A DNA stretch of 64,000 nt from Chitinophaga polysaccharea (GTDB lineage Bacteria; Bacteroidota; Bacteroidia; Chitinophagales; Chitinophagaceae). The notes beneath the pieces were generated by a model, which made no database searches, was not told the origin of the DNA, and saw only the letters and a program-made list of their open reading frames with translations. Positions 37,346 through 44,974 of this stretch are shown in pieces; position 1 is the stretch's first letter, and every line of letters begins with the position of its first letter. The DNA is taken from NCBI RefSeq assembly GCF_902150045.1, contig NZ_CABFVU010000001.1:1302001-1366000 (forward strand). Direction: 5' to 3'. Both the position numbers and the translations under genes were made by a program.

Positions 37346-37837
37346 TTATTTTTTTGGCTTAAAACGATTGTATTCCGTGGCCGGTATCTTACCCACTCCC
37401 AATACCCCTAACATATATACCAGCTGACCGCGGTAAAAGGTACTATGGTTACATACCTCCATCACCGCATCCTGTACGGCCATTTTATAGTGTTCGCTTT
37501 TCTTGAGGGTATATGCAATGGTATGGTTCAGCTTTACCTGGCTGGCTTTTTCCACCCATTCTTCCAGTAAGGCCGACTGTGAAAGCCAGGCGGCACAGGC
37601 TTCTGTAAAACTGCCGCTGAAGCCTGCAGTGGGATCCGTTGTTTTTTCAGTGAGCTGCAAACGCTGATGCCAGAGGCTTTCCGTATACCATATGTGATAA
37701 ACGGTATTACGTAACGTGGAAAAACCTCCCCCCAGCTCCCTGTTCAGCTGTTCGTCCGTTAGTTTAAGCAATACCTTTGCCAGCTGTTGATTAGCCCAGC
37801 TGTTATAAGCTGTATAATGCGCAAGCATATTTTTCAT
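37346..37837 (-). CDS. DinB/YfiT family protein
   Basis: Four-helix bundle of the DinB superfamily, 163 residues from MKNMLAHYTAYNSWANQQL. Usual metal ligands are His in NTVYHIWYTE and the HxxxHRxQ motif near the C-terminus. Here the latter reads NHSTFYRGQLVYM: the second His is Tyr, so metal binding may be altered. Function is not known; family members include bacillithiol or mycothiol transferases and stress-induced proteins. The start is uncertain: in-frame ATGs lie at 37858 and 37828 and a GTG at 37864. Confidence 0.82.
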   Translation of the reverse strand: MKNMLAHYTAYNSWANQQLAKVLLKLTDEQLNRELGGGFSTLRNTVYHIWYTESLWHQRLQLTEKTTDPTAGFSGSFTEACAAWLSQSALLEEWVEKASQVKLNHTIAYTLKKSEHYKMAVQDAVMEVCNHSTFYRGQLVYMLGVLGVGKIPATEYNRFKPKK

Positions 37838-37964
37838 GTAAGAAGCAATTAATGCCATTTTCACCTAAACAACCTACAAATTACAATATTGTTCGTCATT
37901 TTAGCTATAGATATTTGCTACGTCCTTTATCCCAACGGGCCGGTAAGGAACTTGAAATTTTGAT

Positions 37965-37972
37965 TATTTTTG
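37965..37972 (+). promoter_or_regulatory. -7 promoter element of the first GNAT gene
   Basis: TATTTTTG, an exact TAnnTTTG match, 16 bases ahead of the ATG at 37989. Confidence 0.5.
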
Positions 37973-37988
37973 GTTAATATACCGAGAT

Positions 37989-38456
37989 ATGGAAGATATA
38001 ACGTTAAGGGTTGCACGAAGAGAAGACAGCGCCCGGTTGATGGAGCTGATCCGTGAGCTGGCAGCATATGAAAAAGCGGCGGAACAGGTTACGGTAAGCC
38101 AGGAGCATTTTGAAGAAGCCGGTTTTGGCCCTAACCCGGTGTGGAAGGCATTTGTAGCCAGCACAGTGATCAACGGCCGGGAAGTGATCCATGGGTTTGC
38201 GCTTTACTATACGCGCTACTCTACCTGGAAAGGCTGCCGGATGTACCTGGAAGATATCATTGTTACCAAGGAGTGGCGGGGCCAAGGCATCGGGAAATTG
38301 TTGTTCGACCAGCTGGTGATCGAGGCAAAAGAAAAACAGTTCAGCGGAATTGTTTTCCAGGTACTGGAATGGAACACGCCAGCCATTAATTTCTACCAAA
38401 AATATACTGATAAATTTGATCCCGAATGGATCAATGTCAGCATAGAACTGCAATAA
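37989..38456 (+). CDS. GNAT family N-acetyltransferase (diamine acetyltransferase-like)
   Basis: 155-residue acetyltransferase. The N-terminal strand-helix ITLRVARREDSARLMELI and ELAAYEKAAEQVTV resemble spermidine/thialysine N-acetyltransferases; the acetyl-CoA loop is VTKEWRGQGIGKLLFDQL, and the C-terminal motif WNTPAINFYQKY is typical. Substrate specificity toward polyamines or thialysine is inferred from resemblance only. It is followed by a hairpin (38483-38520) and a second GNAT gene. Confidence 0.9.
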   Translation: MEDITLRVARREDSARLMELIRELAAYEKAAEQVTVSQEHFEEAGFGPNPVWKAFVASTVINGREVIHGFALYYTRYSTWKGCRMYLEDIIVTKEWRGQGIGKLLFDQLVIEAKEKQFSGIVFQVLEWNTPAINFYQKYTDKFDPEWINVSIELQ

Positions 38457-38482
38457 TTTTTCCGCTCATAAAATTCCGGGAC

Positions 38483-38520
38483 GGTATGTCGTCAATCCTT
38501 GCTAATATTGGCGACATACC
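38483..38520. terminator. Hairpin between the two GNAT genes
   Basis: GGTATGTCGTCAAT (38483-38496) pairs with ATTGGCGACATACC (38507-38520), 13 of 14 positions, loop of 10 bases. There is no T-run, so it may be an attenuator or RNA-stability structure rather than a terminator. Confidence 0.45.
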
Positions 38521-38529
38521 CATTCCACT

Positions 38530-39384
38530 ATGATCTATATCCACGATTTCCGTACACTTCACAACGTATCTACCCCTGGTCTTTGCGATACCTTCAATGC
38601 TGCTTTCAGCGATTATATAGTACCTCTGCACCTTACGCCCTCCATACTGGAACAAAAGATGCAGGGTGAAAATATCCTGCGGGATTATTCTATCGGCGCC
38701 TTTGCAGGCAATACACTTGGCGGCTTCATTTTACATGCCGCAGATAACAAAGTGCATCCCACTATGCTATACAACGGTGGAACCGGTATTATCCCCGAAT
38801 ACCGCGGGCAGCACCTCGTGCAGAAAATGTACGACCAGTTCATACCTGCTTACCAGGCACAGGGCATCCGTAAAATTATCCTGGAGGTGATCAGTACCAA
38901 CCTTCCTGCTATCAAGGCATATACGAATACCGGGTTTGATAAAACCCGTACCATTCATTCTTTCAAGGGGAATATACATACGCGTAAAAAACCAGCGGGC
39001 ATCTCCATAAAAGAAAACAGGACACCCAACTGGTCCCTGCTGGCCACCTTTATGGATATGGTTCCTACCTGGTCTAACACTATCAGCAGCATACAACGGG
39101 AAGCGCCGTTCTCCGTTACCTGGGAGGCTGTTATAGACGGGCATACAGCGGGATTTATCAGTGTGCATAAAGACACCCGGAGGATCAGGAATATAGCCGT
39201 ACACCCGGAGTTTCGCAGAAGAGGCGTAGGAAGCGCCATGCTGCAGTATGCCTCCGATCTGTTCATGGGAGCGGCCGTGAGCATCATTAATATCGATGAG
39301 CATTTCCCTGAAATAGACAGGTTCCTGCAACAGGCGGGATTAACGAATTACCTGTCGCAATACGAGATGGAAATAGTATTATAA
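38530..39384 (+). CDS. Tandem-GNAT acetyltransferase
   Basis: 284 residues with two GNAT-type halves. The first half contains GGTGIIPEYRGQHLVQKMYDQ and NLPAIKAYTNTGF; the second contains IRNIAVHPEFRRRGVGSAML and ends YLSQYEMEIVL. Acetyl-CoA loops are recognisable in both (YRGQHLV and RRRGVGSAM), the second being the better match. Substrate unknown. Its stop codon is at the left arm of a bidirectional terminator shared with fabD. Confidence 0.87.
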   Translation: MIYIHDFRTLHNVSTPGLCDTFNAAFSDYIVPLHLTPSILEQKMQGENILRDYSIGAFAGNTLGGFILHAADNKVHPTMLYNGGTGIIPEYRGQHLVQKMYDQFIPAYQAQGIRKIILEVISTNLPAIKAYTNTGFDKTRTIHSFKGNIHTRKKPAGISIKENRTPNWSLLATFMDMVPTWSNTISSIQREAPFSVTWEAVIDGHTAGFISVHKDTRRIRNIAVHPEFRRRGVGSAMLQYASDLFMGAAVSIINIDEHFPEIDRFLQQAGLTNYLSQYEMEIVL

Positions 39385-39423
39385 AATAAAAATGCAGCGG
39401 GTTATCCACTGCATTTTTATTTT
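39383..39423. terminator. Bidirectional intrinsic terminator (GNAT / fabD)
   Basis: AAAATAAAAATGCAG (39383-39397) pairs perfectly with CTGCATTTTTATTTT (39409-39423); A-rich and T-rich arms give a terminator in either direction between converging genes. Confidence 0.88.
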
Positions 39424-39438
39424 ACAGAGATGATATTA

Positions 39439-40329
39439 TCAGTTGATACCGTTCACCACTGTTTCCTTGTTAATTTTCTGGATCAGACCCTGTAATACTT
39501 TACCGGGACCAACTTCCGTAAATTCCTTACCACCGTCGGCTACCATGGCCTGTACGGATTGTGTCCATTTAACCGCGCCCGTTAGCTGATCTATCAGGTT
39601 CTGTTTGATCTGTACAGGATCGGTTACCGCTACGGCCACCACATTCTGGTAAACCGGGCAGGAAGGTGTATTGAAGGTAGTAGTGTTGATAGCTGCCTGC
39701 AGCTCTTCTTTGGCAGAAGCCATTAACGGCGAATGGAAAGCACCGCCTACAGGGAGGATCAGGGCTCTTTTAGCACCGGCAGCCTTCATTCTTTCGCAGG
39801 CGATTTCCACCCCTTTGAGGGTACCGGAAATCACCAGCTGACCGGGGCAGTTATAGTTAGCCGGCACTACCACTTCTCCGGTTTCTGCAGTAACAGCAGC
39901 GCATATTTCTTCTACTCTGGCATCGTCCAGGGCCAGTACAGCAGCCATGGTAGATGGTTGCAGCTCGCAGGCTTTCTGCATGGCATTGGCGCGGATGGCC
40001 ACCAGTTTCAGGGCTGCTTCAAACGACAGTACGCCATTGGCTACAAGGGCCGAAAATTCTCCCAGGGAGTGGCCTGCCACCATTTCCGGTTGTGCGTGCT
40101 CTGTACAGAGGAAGGCAATCACTGCATGCAGGAAAACAGCAGGCTGGGTAACATTGGTTTGTTTCAGGTCTTCTTCGGTGCCGCTGAACATAATATCAGA
40201 AATACGGAAGCCTAAGATGTTATTTGCCTGTTCAAAAAGTTCTTTTGCTTTTACGTTGGTGTCGTACAGATTTTTGCCCATACCCGGAAACTGGGAACCT
40301 TGTCCGGGAAATACAAAAGCATGCTTCAT
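39439..40329 (-). CDS. fabD: Malonyl-CoA:ACP transacylase
   Basis: Loads malonyl groups onto ACP for fatty-acid elongation. The 296-residue protein starts MKHAFVFPGQGSQFPGMG, has the nucleophile Ser88 in VAGHSLGEFSAL and the catalytic His199 in GGAFHSPLM. It is complete. Its own promoter element (40353-40360) and a hairpin separate it from folE upstream. fabH is 7 kb away. Confidence 0.97.
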   Translation of the reverse strand: MKHAFVFPGQGSQFPGMGKNLYDTNVKAKELFEQANNILGFRISDIMFSGTEEDLKQTNVTQPAVFLHAVIAFLCTEHAQPEMVAGHSLGEFSALVANGVLSFEAALKLVAIRANAMQKACELQPSTMAAVLALDDARVEEICAAVTAETGEVVVPANYNCPGQLVISGTLKGVEIACERMKAAGAKRALILPVGGAFHSPLMASAKEELQAAINTTTFNTPSCPVYQNVVAVAVTDPVQIKQNLIDQLTGAVKWTQSVQAMVADGGKEFTEVGPGKVLQGLIQKINKETVVNGIN

Positions 40330-40352
40330 GTGGATATAAATTAATATTTTTT

Positions 40353-40360
40353 CAAATATA
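40353..40360 (-). promoter_or_regulatory. -7 promoter element of fabD
   Basis: Reads TATATTTG on the minus strand, an exact TAnnTTTG match, 23 bases ahead of the ATG at 40329. Confidence 0.55.
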
Positions 40361-40366
40361 AATAAG

Positions 40367-40433
40367 AATTACGGATTTACAGGTAGCTGATAAATGTAAA
40401 TTACTATTATCATCTACCCATAAATCCGTAATT
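40367..40433. terminator. Long hairpin between folE and fabD
   Basis: AATTACGGATTTA (40367-40379) pairs perfectly with 40421-40433, and the stem continues with GGTAGCTGATAA (40382-40393) against 40407-40418, 11 of 12. It lies immediately 3' of folE and upstream of the fabD promoter, so it probably ends the queD-folE transcript. Confidence 0.75.
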
Positions 40434-40448
40434 AGTAATATAGATTTT

Positions 40449-41036
40449 TTATTTGGAGATCAGTTTCATGAATTCTGCCCTGGTGGTGCCATGCTCAAAC
40501 TGGCCACTGAACGCGGATGTGGTGGTAAGGGAATTTTGTTTTTGTACTCCTCTCATCATCATGCACAGGTGCTGCGCTTCAATTACCACGGCAACGCCCT
40601 GTGGCTGCAGCGTTTCCTGGATAGCATCCAGGATCTGGTGCGTAAGGCGCTCCTGCACCTGCAGGCGGCGGGCATATACATCCACTACCCTGGCAATTTT
40701 GCTCAGACCGGTGATATAACCGTTTGGAATATAGGCTACGTGCGCTTTTCCAAAGAAGGGCAGCATATGATGCTCGCACATAGAATACAACTCTATGTCT
40801 TTCACTATCACCATTTCACTATATGCTTCTGTAAACTTTGCGCCCTCCAGTATTTCACGTGCATCCTGCTGGTATCCCTGTGTGAGGAACTGCATGGCTT
40901 TGGCCACCCGTTCGGGTGTTTTCTGCAGCCCTTCTCTTTCAGGGTCTTCCCCCAGCAAGTGCAAACATTCTTTATAATTTTCTACAAGACCGGACGTGAT
41001 CTTTTCATCATAACTTTCGTTCTTATTATACGCCAT
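40449..41036 (-). CDS. folE: GTP cyclohydrolase I
   Basis: Converts GTP to 7,8-dihydroneopterin triphosphate, precursor of folate and of deazapurines. 195 residues; zinc-binding Cys87 and His90 in [19 protein letters not shown] and the later Cys in [11 protein letters not shown] are present, together with [22 protein letters not shown]. It follows queD by 43 bases on the same strand; its product is the QueD substrate, so the pair forms a logical operon. Confidence 0.97.
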   Translation of the reverse strand: MAYNKNESYDEKITSGLVENYKECLHLLGEDPEREGLQKTPERVAKAMQFLTQGYQQDAREILEGAKFTEAYSEMVIVKDIELYSMCEHHMLPFFGKAHVAYIPNGYITGLSKIARVVDVYARRLQVQERLTHQILDAIQETLQPQGVAVVIEAQHLCMMMRGVQKQNSLTTTSAFSGQFEHGTTRAEFMKLISK

Positions 41037-41079
41037 TCTTATATGATTTAATATATTTCAAAGGCCGGGACAGGATGTA

Positions 41080-41493
41080 TTATTTCCCACCGTAATACTC
41101 TACGTATATACGTGGGGTTTCATATAATTTGATACAGTGCAGCTGTACTTCCGCCGGCAGGTGTTTGGCCAGCTGGTCCCAGATAGCGATCGATAAATTT
41201 TCGGCGGATGTGAATTTATCTTTCATAAAATCAACATCCATATTAAGATTCCGGTGATCTATCTTTTCTATCACCGCATCCCGGATAATTACGCCCAAAG
41301 TTTTGGCATTAAATACAAAACCCGTTTCCGGATCAGGATTACCTTTTATAGTGACGTGCAGTTCGTAATTATGACCATGCCAGTTTTCGTTGGCACATTT
41401 ACCAAAAACTTCTTCGTTCTTCTCTTTGCTCCAGCCCGGGTTAGATAACTTATGCGCTGCATTGAAGTTCTCTACTCGCGTTAAATAAATCAT
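41080..41493 (-). CDS. queD: 6-carboxy-5,6,7,8-tetrahydropterin synthase
   Basis: Zinc enzyme that converts dihydroneopterin triphosphate to 6-carboxy-tetrahydropterin. The 137-residue product starts MIYLTRVENFNAAHKL; zinc ligands His14, His39 and His41 lie in FNAAH and WHGHNY, and catalytic Cys33 in FGKCANENW. DHRNLNMD and the terminal Glu in LYETPRIYVEYY are also typical. The start at 41493 is preferred over the GTG-extended frame to 41523 because a -7 element occupies that upstream stretch. First gene of the queD-folE unit. Confidence 0.95.
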   Translation of the reverse strand: MIYLTRVENFNAAHKLSNPGWSKEKNEEVFGKCANENWHGHNYELHVTIKGNPDPETGFVFNAKTLGVIIRDAVIEKIDHRNLNMDVDFMKDKFTSAENLSIAIWDQLAKHLPAEVQLHCIKLYETPRIYVEYYGGK

Positions 41494-41511
41494 TATTGCA
41501 AAAAATTTTTG

Positions 41512-41519
41512 CAAAAATA
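41512..41519 (-). promoter_or_regulatory. -7 promoter element of queD-folE
   Basis: Reads TATTTTTG on the minus strand, an exact TAnnTTTG match, 18 bases ahead of the ATG at 41493. Confidence 0.55.
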
Positions 41520-41607
41520 CCACTATTAAACGAGTAGTGCCAATTTATCCTAATTCCTGTCAATTGTTTTACACGGCAAGCAATCATTTTTGCCTTATTT
41601 TTACCGG

Positions 41608-42276
41608 ATGAAAATATTGGTGACCGCGGCTACCACACTGGAAATACAGCCCTTTTTACAGTATCTCGACACACATATCCCGGCCCTTAAAGCCGCGAAC
41701 TGCAATATAGATGTGCTGATTGCCGGTATTGGCATGATGCACACCGCTTTCAGCCTGGGAAGGCACCTGGTGGTAAACCGCCCCGATATAGCCATACAGG
41801 CCGGTATTGGCGGCTGTTTCCGCCATCACCGCGAATTGGGGGAAGTAATGCTCATTAAAAAGGAGTACCTGGCCGACCTCGGTGCGGAAGACAACGATCA
41901 GTTTAAAGATTTATTTGATATACAGCTCTGGCAGCCATCACAACCGCCATTTACCGGTAACAGCCTGGTGAACACCTTTGCGGGACTGCCCGAAGTGCCT
42001 CCCCTGCCCCTTGCAACCGGCGTGAGCGTAAACCTTGTAAGCGGCAGCCAGTTTACCATACAAAAGCTGGTGGCCAAATACGACCCGGACATAGAGAGTA
42101 TGGAGGGCGCTGCCTTTCATTATGCCTGCCTGCTGGAAGAAATACCATTCCTTCAACTCAGGAGCATCTCTAACTACGTGGAAATCAGGGATAAAAGTAA
42201 ATGGAAGATCCTCCTGGCCGTAAAAACACTTAACGAACAATTGATAAAGACCGTGGAAACACTGGCCGGCATTTAA
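41608..42276 (+). CDS. mqnB: Futalosine hydrolase
   Basis: Cleaves the base from futalosine to give dehypoxanthine futalosine in menaquinone synthesis. 222 residues of the nucleoside phosphorylase/hydrolase fold: MKILVTAATTLEIQPFL, VLIAGIGMMHTAFSLGR, IQAGIGGCF, and the ribose-binding IESMEGAAFHYACL followed by RSISNYVEIRDKSKW. The ATG at 41608 is used; the in-frame TTG at 41590 lies in the promoter region, where CATTTTTG (41585-41592) is a one-mismatch -7 element. mqnD follows by 26 bases. Confidence 0.93.
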   Translation: MKILVTAATTLEIQPFLQYLDTHIPALKAANCNIDVLIAGIGMMHTAFSLGRHLVVNRPDIAIQAGIGGCFRHHRELGEVMLIKKEYLADLGAEDNDQFKDLFDIQLWQPSQPPFTGNSLVNTFAGLPEVPPLPLATGVSVNLVSGSQFTIQKLVAKYDPDIESMEGAAFHYACLLEEIPFLQLRSISNYVEIRDKSKWKILLAVKTLNEQLIKTVETLAGI

Positions 42277-42302
42277 CGACAGCATATAAAATTTCGACAG
42301 CT

Positions 42303-43100
42303 ATGCATTTATCTTTAGGTTTTTCACCCTGCCCGAATGATACTTTCATTTTTGATGCACTGGTAAACAACAAAATAGATACAAAGGAATTTACCTTTGA
42401 TACGCATCTTGAGGATGTGGAAACATTGAACAACTGGGCGCTGCAAGGCAAACTGGCCGTTACAAAGCTGAGCTTTGCAGTATATCTCAAAGTAAAAGAC
42501 CAGTATGAGCTGCTCAACAGCGGCAGCGCACTGGGACGGGGCTGCGGGCCATTACTCATTGCAAAAAAAGATATTCCCCTGGAAGAGATAAAAAACAAGA
42601 CCATCGCCATTCCAGGCGAAAACACTACCGCCAACCTCCTTTTCTCTATTGCTTTCCCGGAAGCCACCAACAAAAAGGTAATGCTGTTTTCTGAAATAGA
42701 AAACGCCGTACTGAACGGCGATGTGGATGCAGGCGTGATCATCCATGAAAACCGCTTCACCTACCAGCTTAAAGGCCTGGTAAAACTGATGGACATGGGT
42801 GAATACTGGGAACAAACCACCGGTAACCCTATCCCACTGGGAGGGATCTTTATCCGTAAGGATATACCGGAAGCTGCCCGTGCCCAACTCGACACACTTA
42901 TCCATAACAGCCTGCAGAATAGTTATACTACTTATCCGCAATTGTCTGATTATGTAAAATCACATGCGCAGGAAATGGATGAATCTGTGATGCGTCAGCA
43001 CATTGATCTGTATGTGAATGATTTTAGCCTGGATCTGGGCAAAGAGGGAAAAGCCGCTGTGGAAGCGCTGATGGAAGCAGCGGAAAAAATCCGTCCGTAA
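42303..43100 (+). CDS. mqnD: 1,4-dihydroxy-6-naphthoate synthase
   Basis: Converts cyclic dehypoxanthine futalosine to 1,4-dihydroxy-6-naphthoate. The 265-residue periplasmic-binding-protein-like fold starts LSLGFSPCPNDTFIFDAL and shows AVTKLSFAVYL, GSALGRGCGPLLIAK, VIIHENRFTY and GIFIRKDI. It is the second gene of the mqnB-mqnD unit; the other futalosine genes (mqnA, mqnC) are not in the window. Confidence 0.95.
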   Translation: MHLSLGFSPCPNDTFIFDALVNNKIDTKEFTFDTHLEDVETLNNWALQGKLAVTKLSFAVYLKVKDQYELLNSGSALGRGCGPLLIAKKDIPLEEIKNKTIAIPGENTTANLLFSIAFPEATNKKVMLFSEIENAVLNGDVDAGVIIHENRFTYQLKGLVKLMDMGEYWEQTTGNPIPLGGIFIRKDIPEAARAQLDTLIHNSLQNSYTTYPQLSDYVKSHAQEMDESVMRQHIDLYVNDFSLDLGKEGKAAVEALMEAAEKIRP

Positions 43101-43131
43101 GCAGCCGATTTTTTCGTTCTTTTGTTGCGGT

Positions 43132-43740
43132 ATGATCGATAATAAGGATACAGACCTGTGGAACAGGTTTCGGCAAGGAGAGGAACAGGCACTATATACC
43201 TTGTATGAAAAGTATTATCACCTGCTCCTTTTCCTGGGCCTTAAAATATGCGCCAGAAGCGAACCGGTGAAAGACTGTATCCAACAGGTGTTTCTTTATT
43301 TCTGGGAGAAAAGGGAAGGCCTGGATACCGTCAATAATGTACGCAGCTACATTATCACCTCTTTCAAACGCAAACTGTTATTACATCTTCAACAGGAAAA
43401 AAAAGACAATGGCCTGCTATCGCTCTGGATGGAAACCGAAACCGGCAGCGATACACCCTCTGCTGAACAACTGCTGATGCAGCAGCAACAAAGCAAAGCA
43501 GCCATCGGGCGCATACAGGAAGCCATCGCTTTACTCAGCCCGAGGCAAAAAGAACTAATTAATCTCCGCTTTTATGAAGGCAGGAGCTATGATGAAATAA
43601 CAGACATCACCGGGCTTACGCACCGTACCGTCTACAATCATTTGTACGAAGCACTTAAATCCCTCAAACAATCACTTGAACAGGATCTCAAATCCGGCAA
43701 CCTGCATTTGAGAACATTACTGCTGTTACTTCCCTTATAA
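43132..43740 (+). CDS. ECF-type RNA polymerase sigma factor
   Basis: 202-residue sigma-70 family factor. Region 2 spans about 20-85 (TLYEKYYHLLLFLGLKI, QQVFLYFWEKREG) and region 4 about 135-190 (LSPRQKELINLRFYEGRSYDEI, TGLTHRTVYNHLYEAL). It is followed by a FecR-type anti-sigma gene and SusC/SusD genes, the standard arrangement for cell-surface signalling in Bacteroidota. It starts 31 bases after mqnD, but a near -7 sequence, TTCTTTTG (43117-43124), suggests its own promoter. Confidence 0.92.
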   Translation: MIDNKDTDLWNRFRQGEEQALYTLYEKYYHLLLFLGLKICARSEPVKDCIQQVFLYFWEKREGLDTVNNVRSYIITSFKRKLLLHLQQEKKDNGLLSLWMETETGSDTPSAEQLLMQQQQSKAAIGRIQEAIALLSPRQKELINLRFYEGRSYDEITDITGLTHRTVYNHLYEALKSLKQSLEQDLKSGNLHLRTLLLLLPL

Positions 43741-43865
43741 ATTCCTTGTTAGATTATTTTCAATAAAGCTTCTTTAAAATAAAAAATATCAAAATCTGAA
43801 AATTTACCGGTACATACCCGGTAAAAGAGAGCTGATTGTCGCTCTACTTTAAAAATGGATGGAGA

Positions 43866-44873
43866 ATGCTGCCAAAGGACCTGAATGAATTAGACCTGTT
43901 GCTTGACGATACCTTTCTGCAATATATCCGGGGAAACAGTGCCACGGCTATTGCTAAGTGGGAAAGTTATATCCGGCAGCACCCTGAAATAAAGGATAAG
44001 GTAGCTGCAGCGGTAGCCTTGTATTATAATATTAACGCAGCCGAAGCAGAAAAAGACAGGGCTGCACAATTAAACAGGCTGCAACAGGCAGTAAAAGCTA
44101 CCCGCCCTGTGCGCCGCATCAACTACCGGCAAATAGCATGGCGTGCTGCTGCAGTGCTGCTGCTGGGAGGCATCGCCCTGCTTTGGCCACGGCTGAAACC
44201 GCGTACGCCGGCTGCAGGTTCCAACACCCTCCTGGTATACTCCAGTGAATGGGGACAACGCAAACTGCTCACTTTGCCGGATGGCTCTTCAGTGATCCTG
44301 AACGCCAATACAACTGTAAGGATTCCTTCCGATTACAGCAATAAACACCGGCACGTGGAACTGGTAAAAGGTGCAGCGTTGTTTGATGTACAAACCAACC
44401 CGGAAGATCCGTTCATGGTAACCAGCAAACAAATTCAGACAACAGTGCTGGGCACTTCCTTTCTGGTAAAATCATATCCGTATGAGCCACAGTCGACAGT
44501 ATCATTGCTCAGCGGAAAAGTAAAAGTGAGTGAAAAATCAGGCACAGCTGCACCACTTACCCTGGCGCCCGGTGAACAGGCGAAGTGGAATGAAACGAAA
44601 CAGGAAATGAGCAAAGCATCTTTTGATACCATCGCTTTGCGTACCTGGAAAACAGGCAAATTAGTATTTGATAATGCCAGCGTATCCGAAGTAATACGGC
44701 AACTGGAAAACTGGTATGGAATACCATTCCGCGTAAATGGAAATCCGTTATATACCAAACGGTTTTCCGGCGCGTTCGACAACGATAAATTAGAAAAGGT
44801 TTTGAACATCTTTTGTTTTACAGCCGGATGTAGTTTTCAAATACAACCGGACAAAGTGCTGATTCAATTTTAA
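43866..44873 (+). CDS. FecR family anti-sigma factor
   Basis: Inner-membrane anti-sigma factor of 335 residues. The cytoplasmic N-terminus (about 1-85) binds sigma; a membrane helix lies near 96-113 (AAAVLLLGGIALLW); the periplasmic FecR domain (about 130-235) contains RKLLTLPDGSSVILNANT and VKGAALFDVQ; the C-terminal DUF4974-like domain ends in FCFTAGCSFQIQPDKVLIQF. Start is the ATG at 43866; the open frame reaches a TTG at 43836. A short hairpin (TTTACCGG/CCGGTAAA, 43803-43825) precedes it. Expected to receive the signal from the SusC STN domain. Confidence 0.92.
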   Translation: MLPKDLNELDLLLDDTFLQYIRGNSATAIAKWESYIRQHPEIKDKVAAAVALYYNINAAEAEKDRAAQLNRLQQAVKATRPVRRINYRQIAWRAAAVLLLGGIALLWPRLKPRTPAAGSNTLLVYSSEWGQRKLLTLPDGSSVILNANTTVRIPSDYSNKHRHVELVKGAALFDVQTNPEDPFMVTSKQIQTTVLGTSFLVKSYPYEPQSTVSLLSGKVKVSEKSGTAAPLTLAPGEQAKWNETKQEMSKASFDTIALRTWKTGKLVFDNASVSEVIRQLENWYGIPFRVNGNPLYTKRFSGAFDNDKLEKVLNIFCFTAGCSFQIQPDKVLIQF

Positions 44874-44974
44874 TAACAGGCGTTTCCACCAAAATCGCTG
44901 AATCGGGATCACATGCAGGCTGCCGGTGCCTGCATGCAGTTACCCACATCAACCATCATTAAAAAATCTGATGC

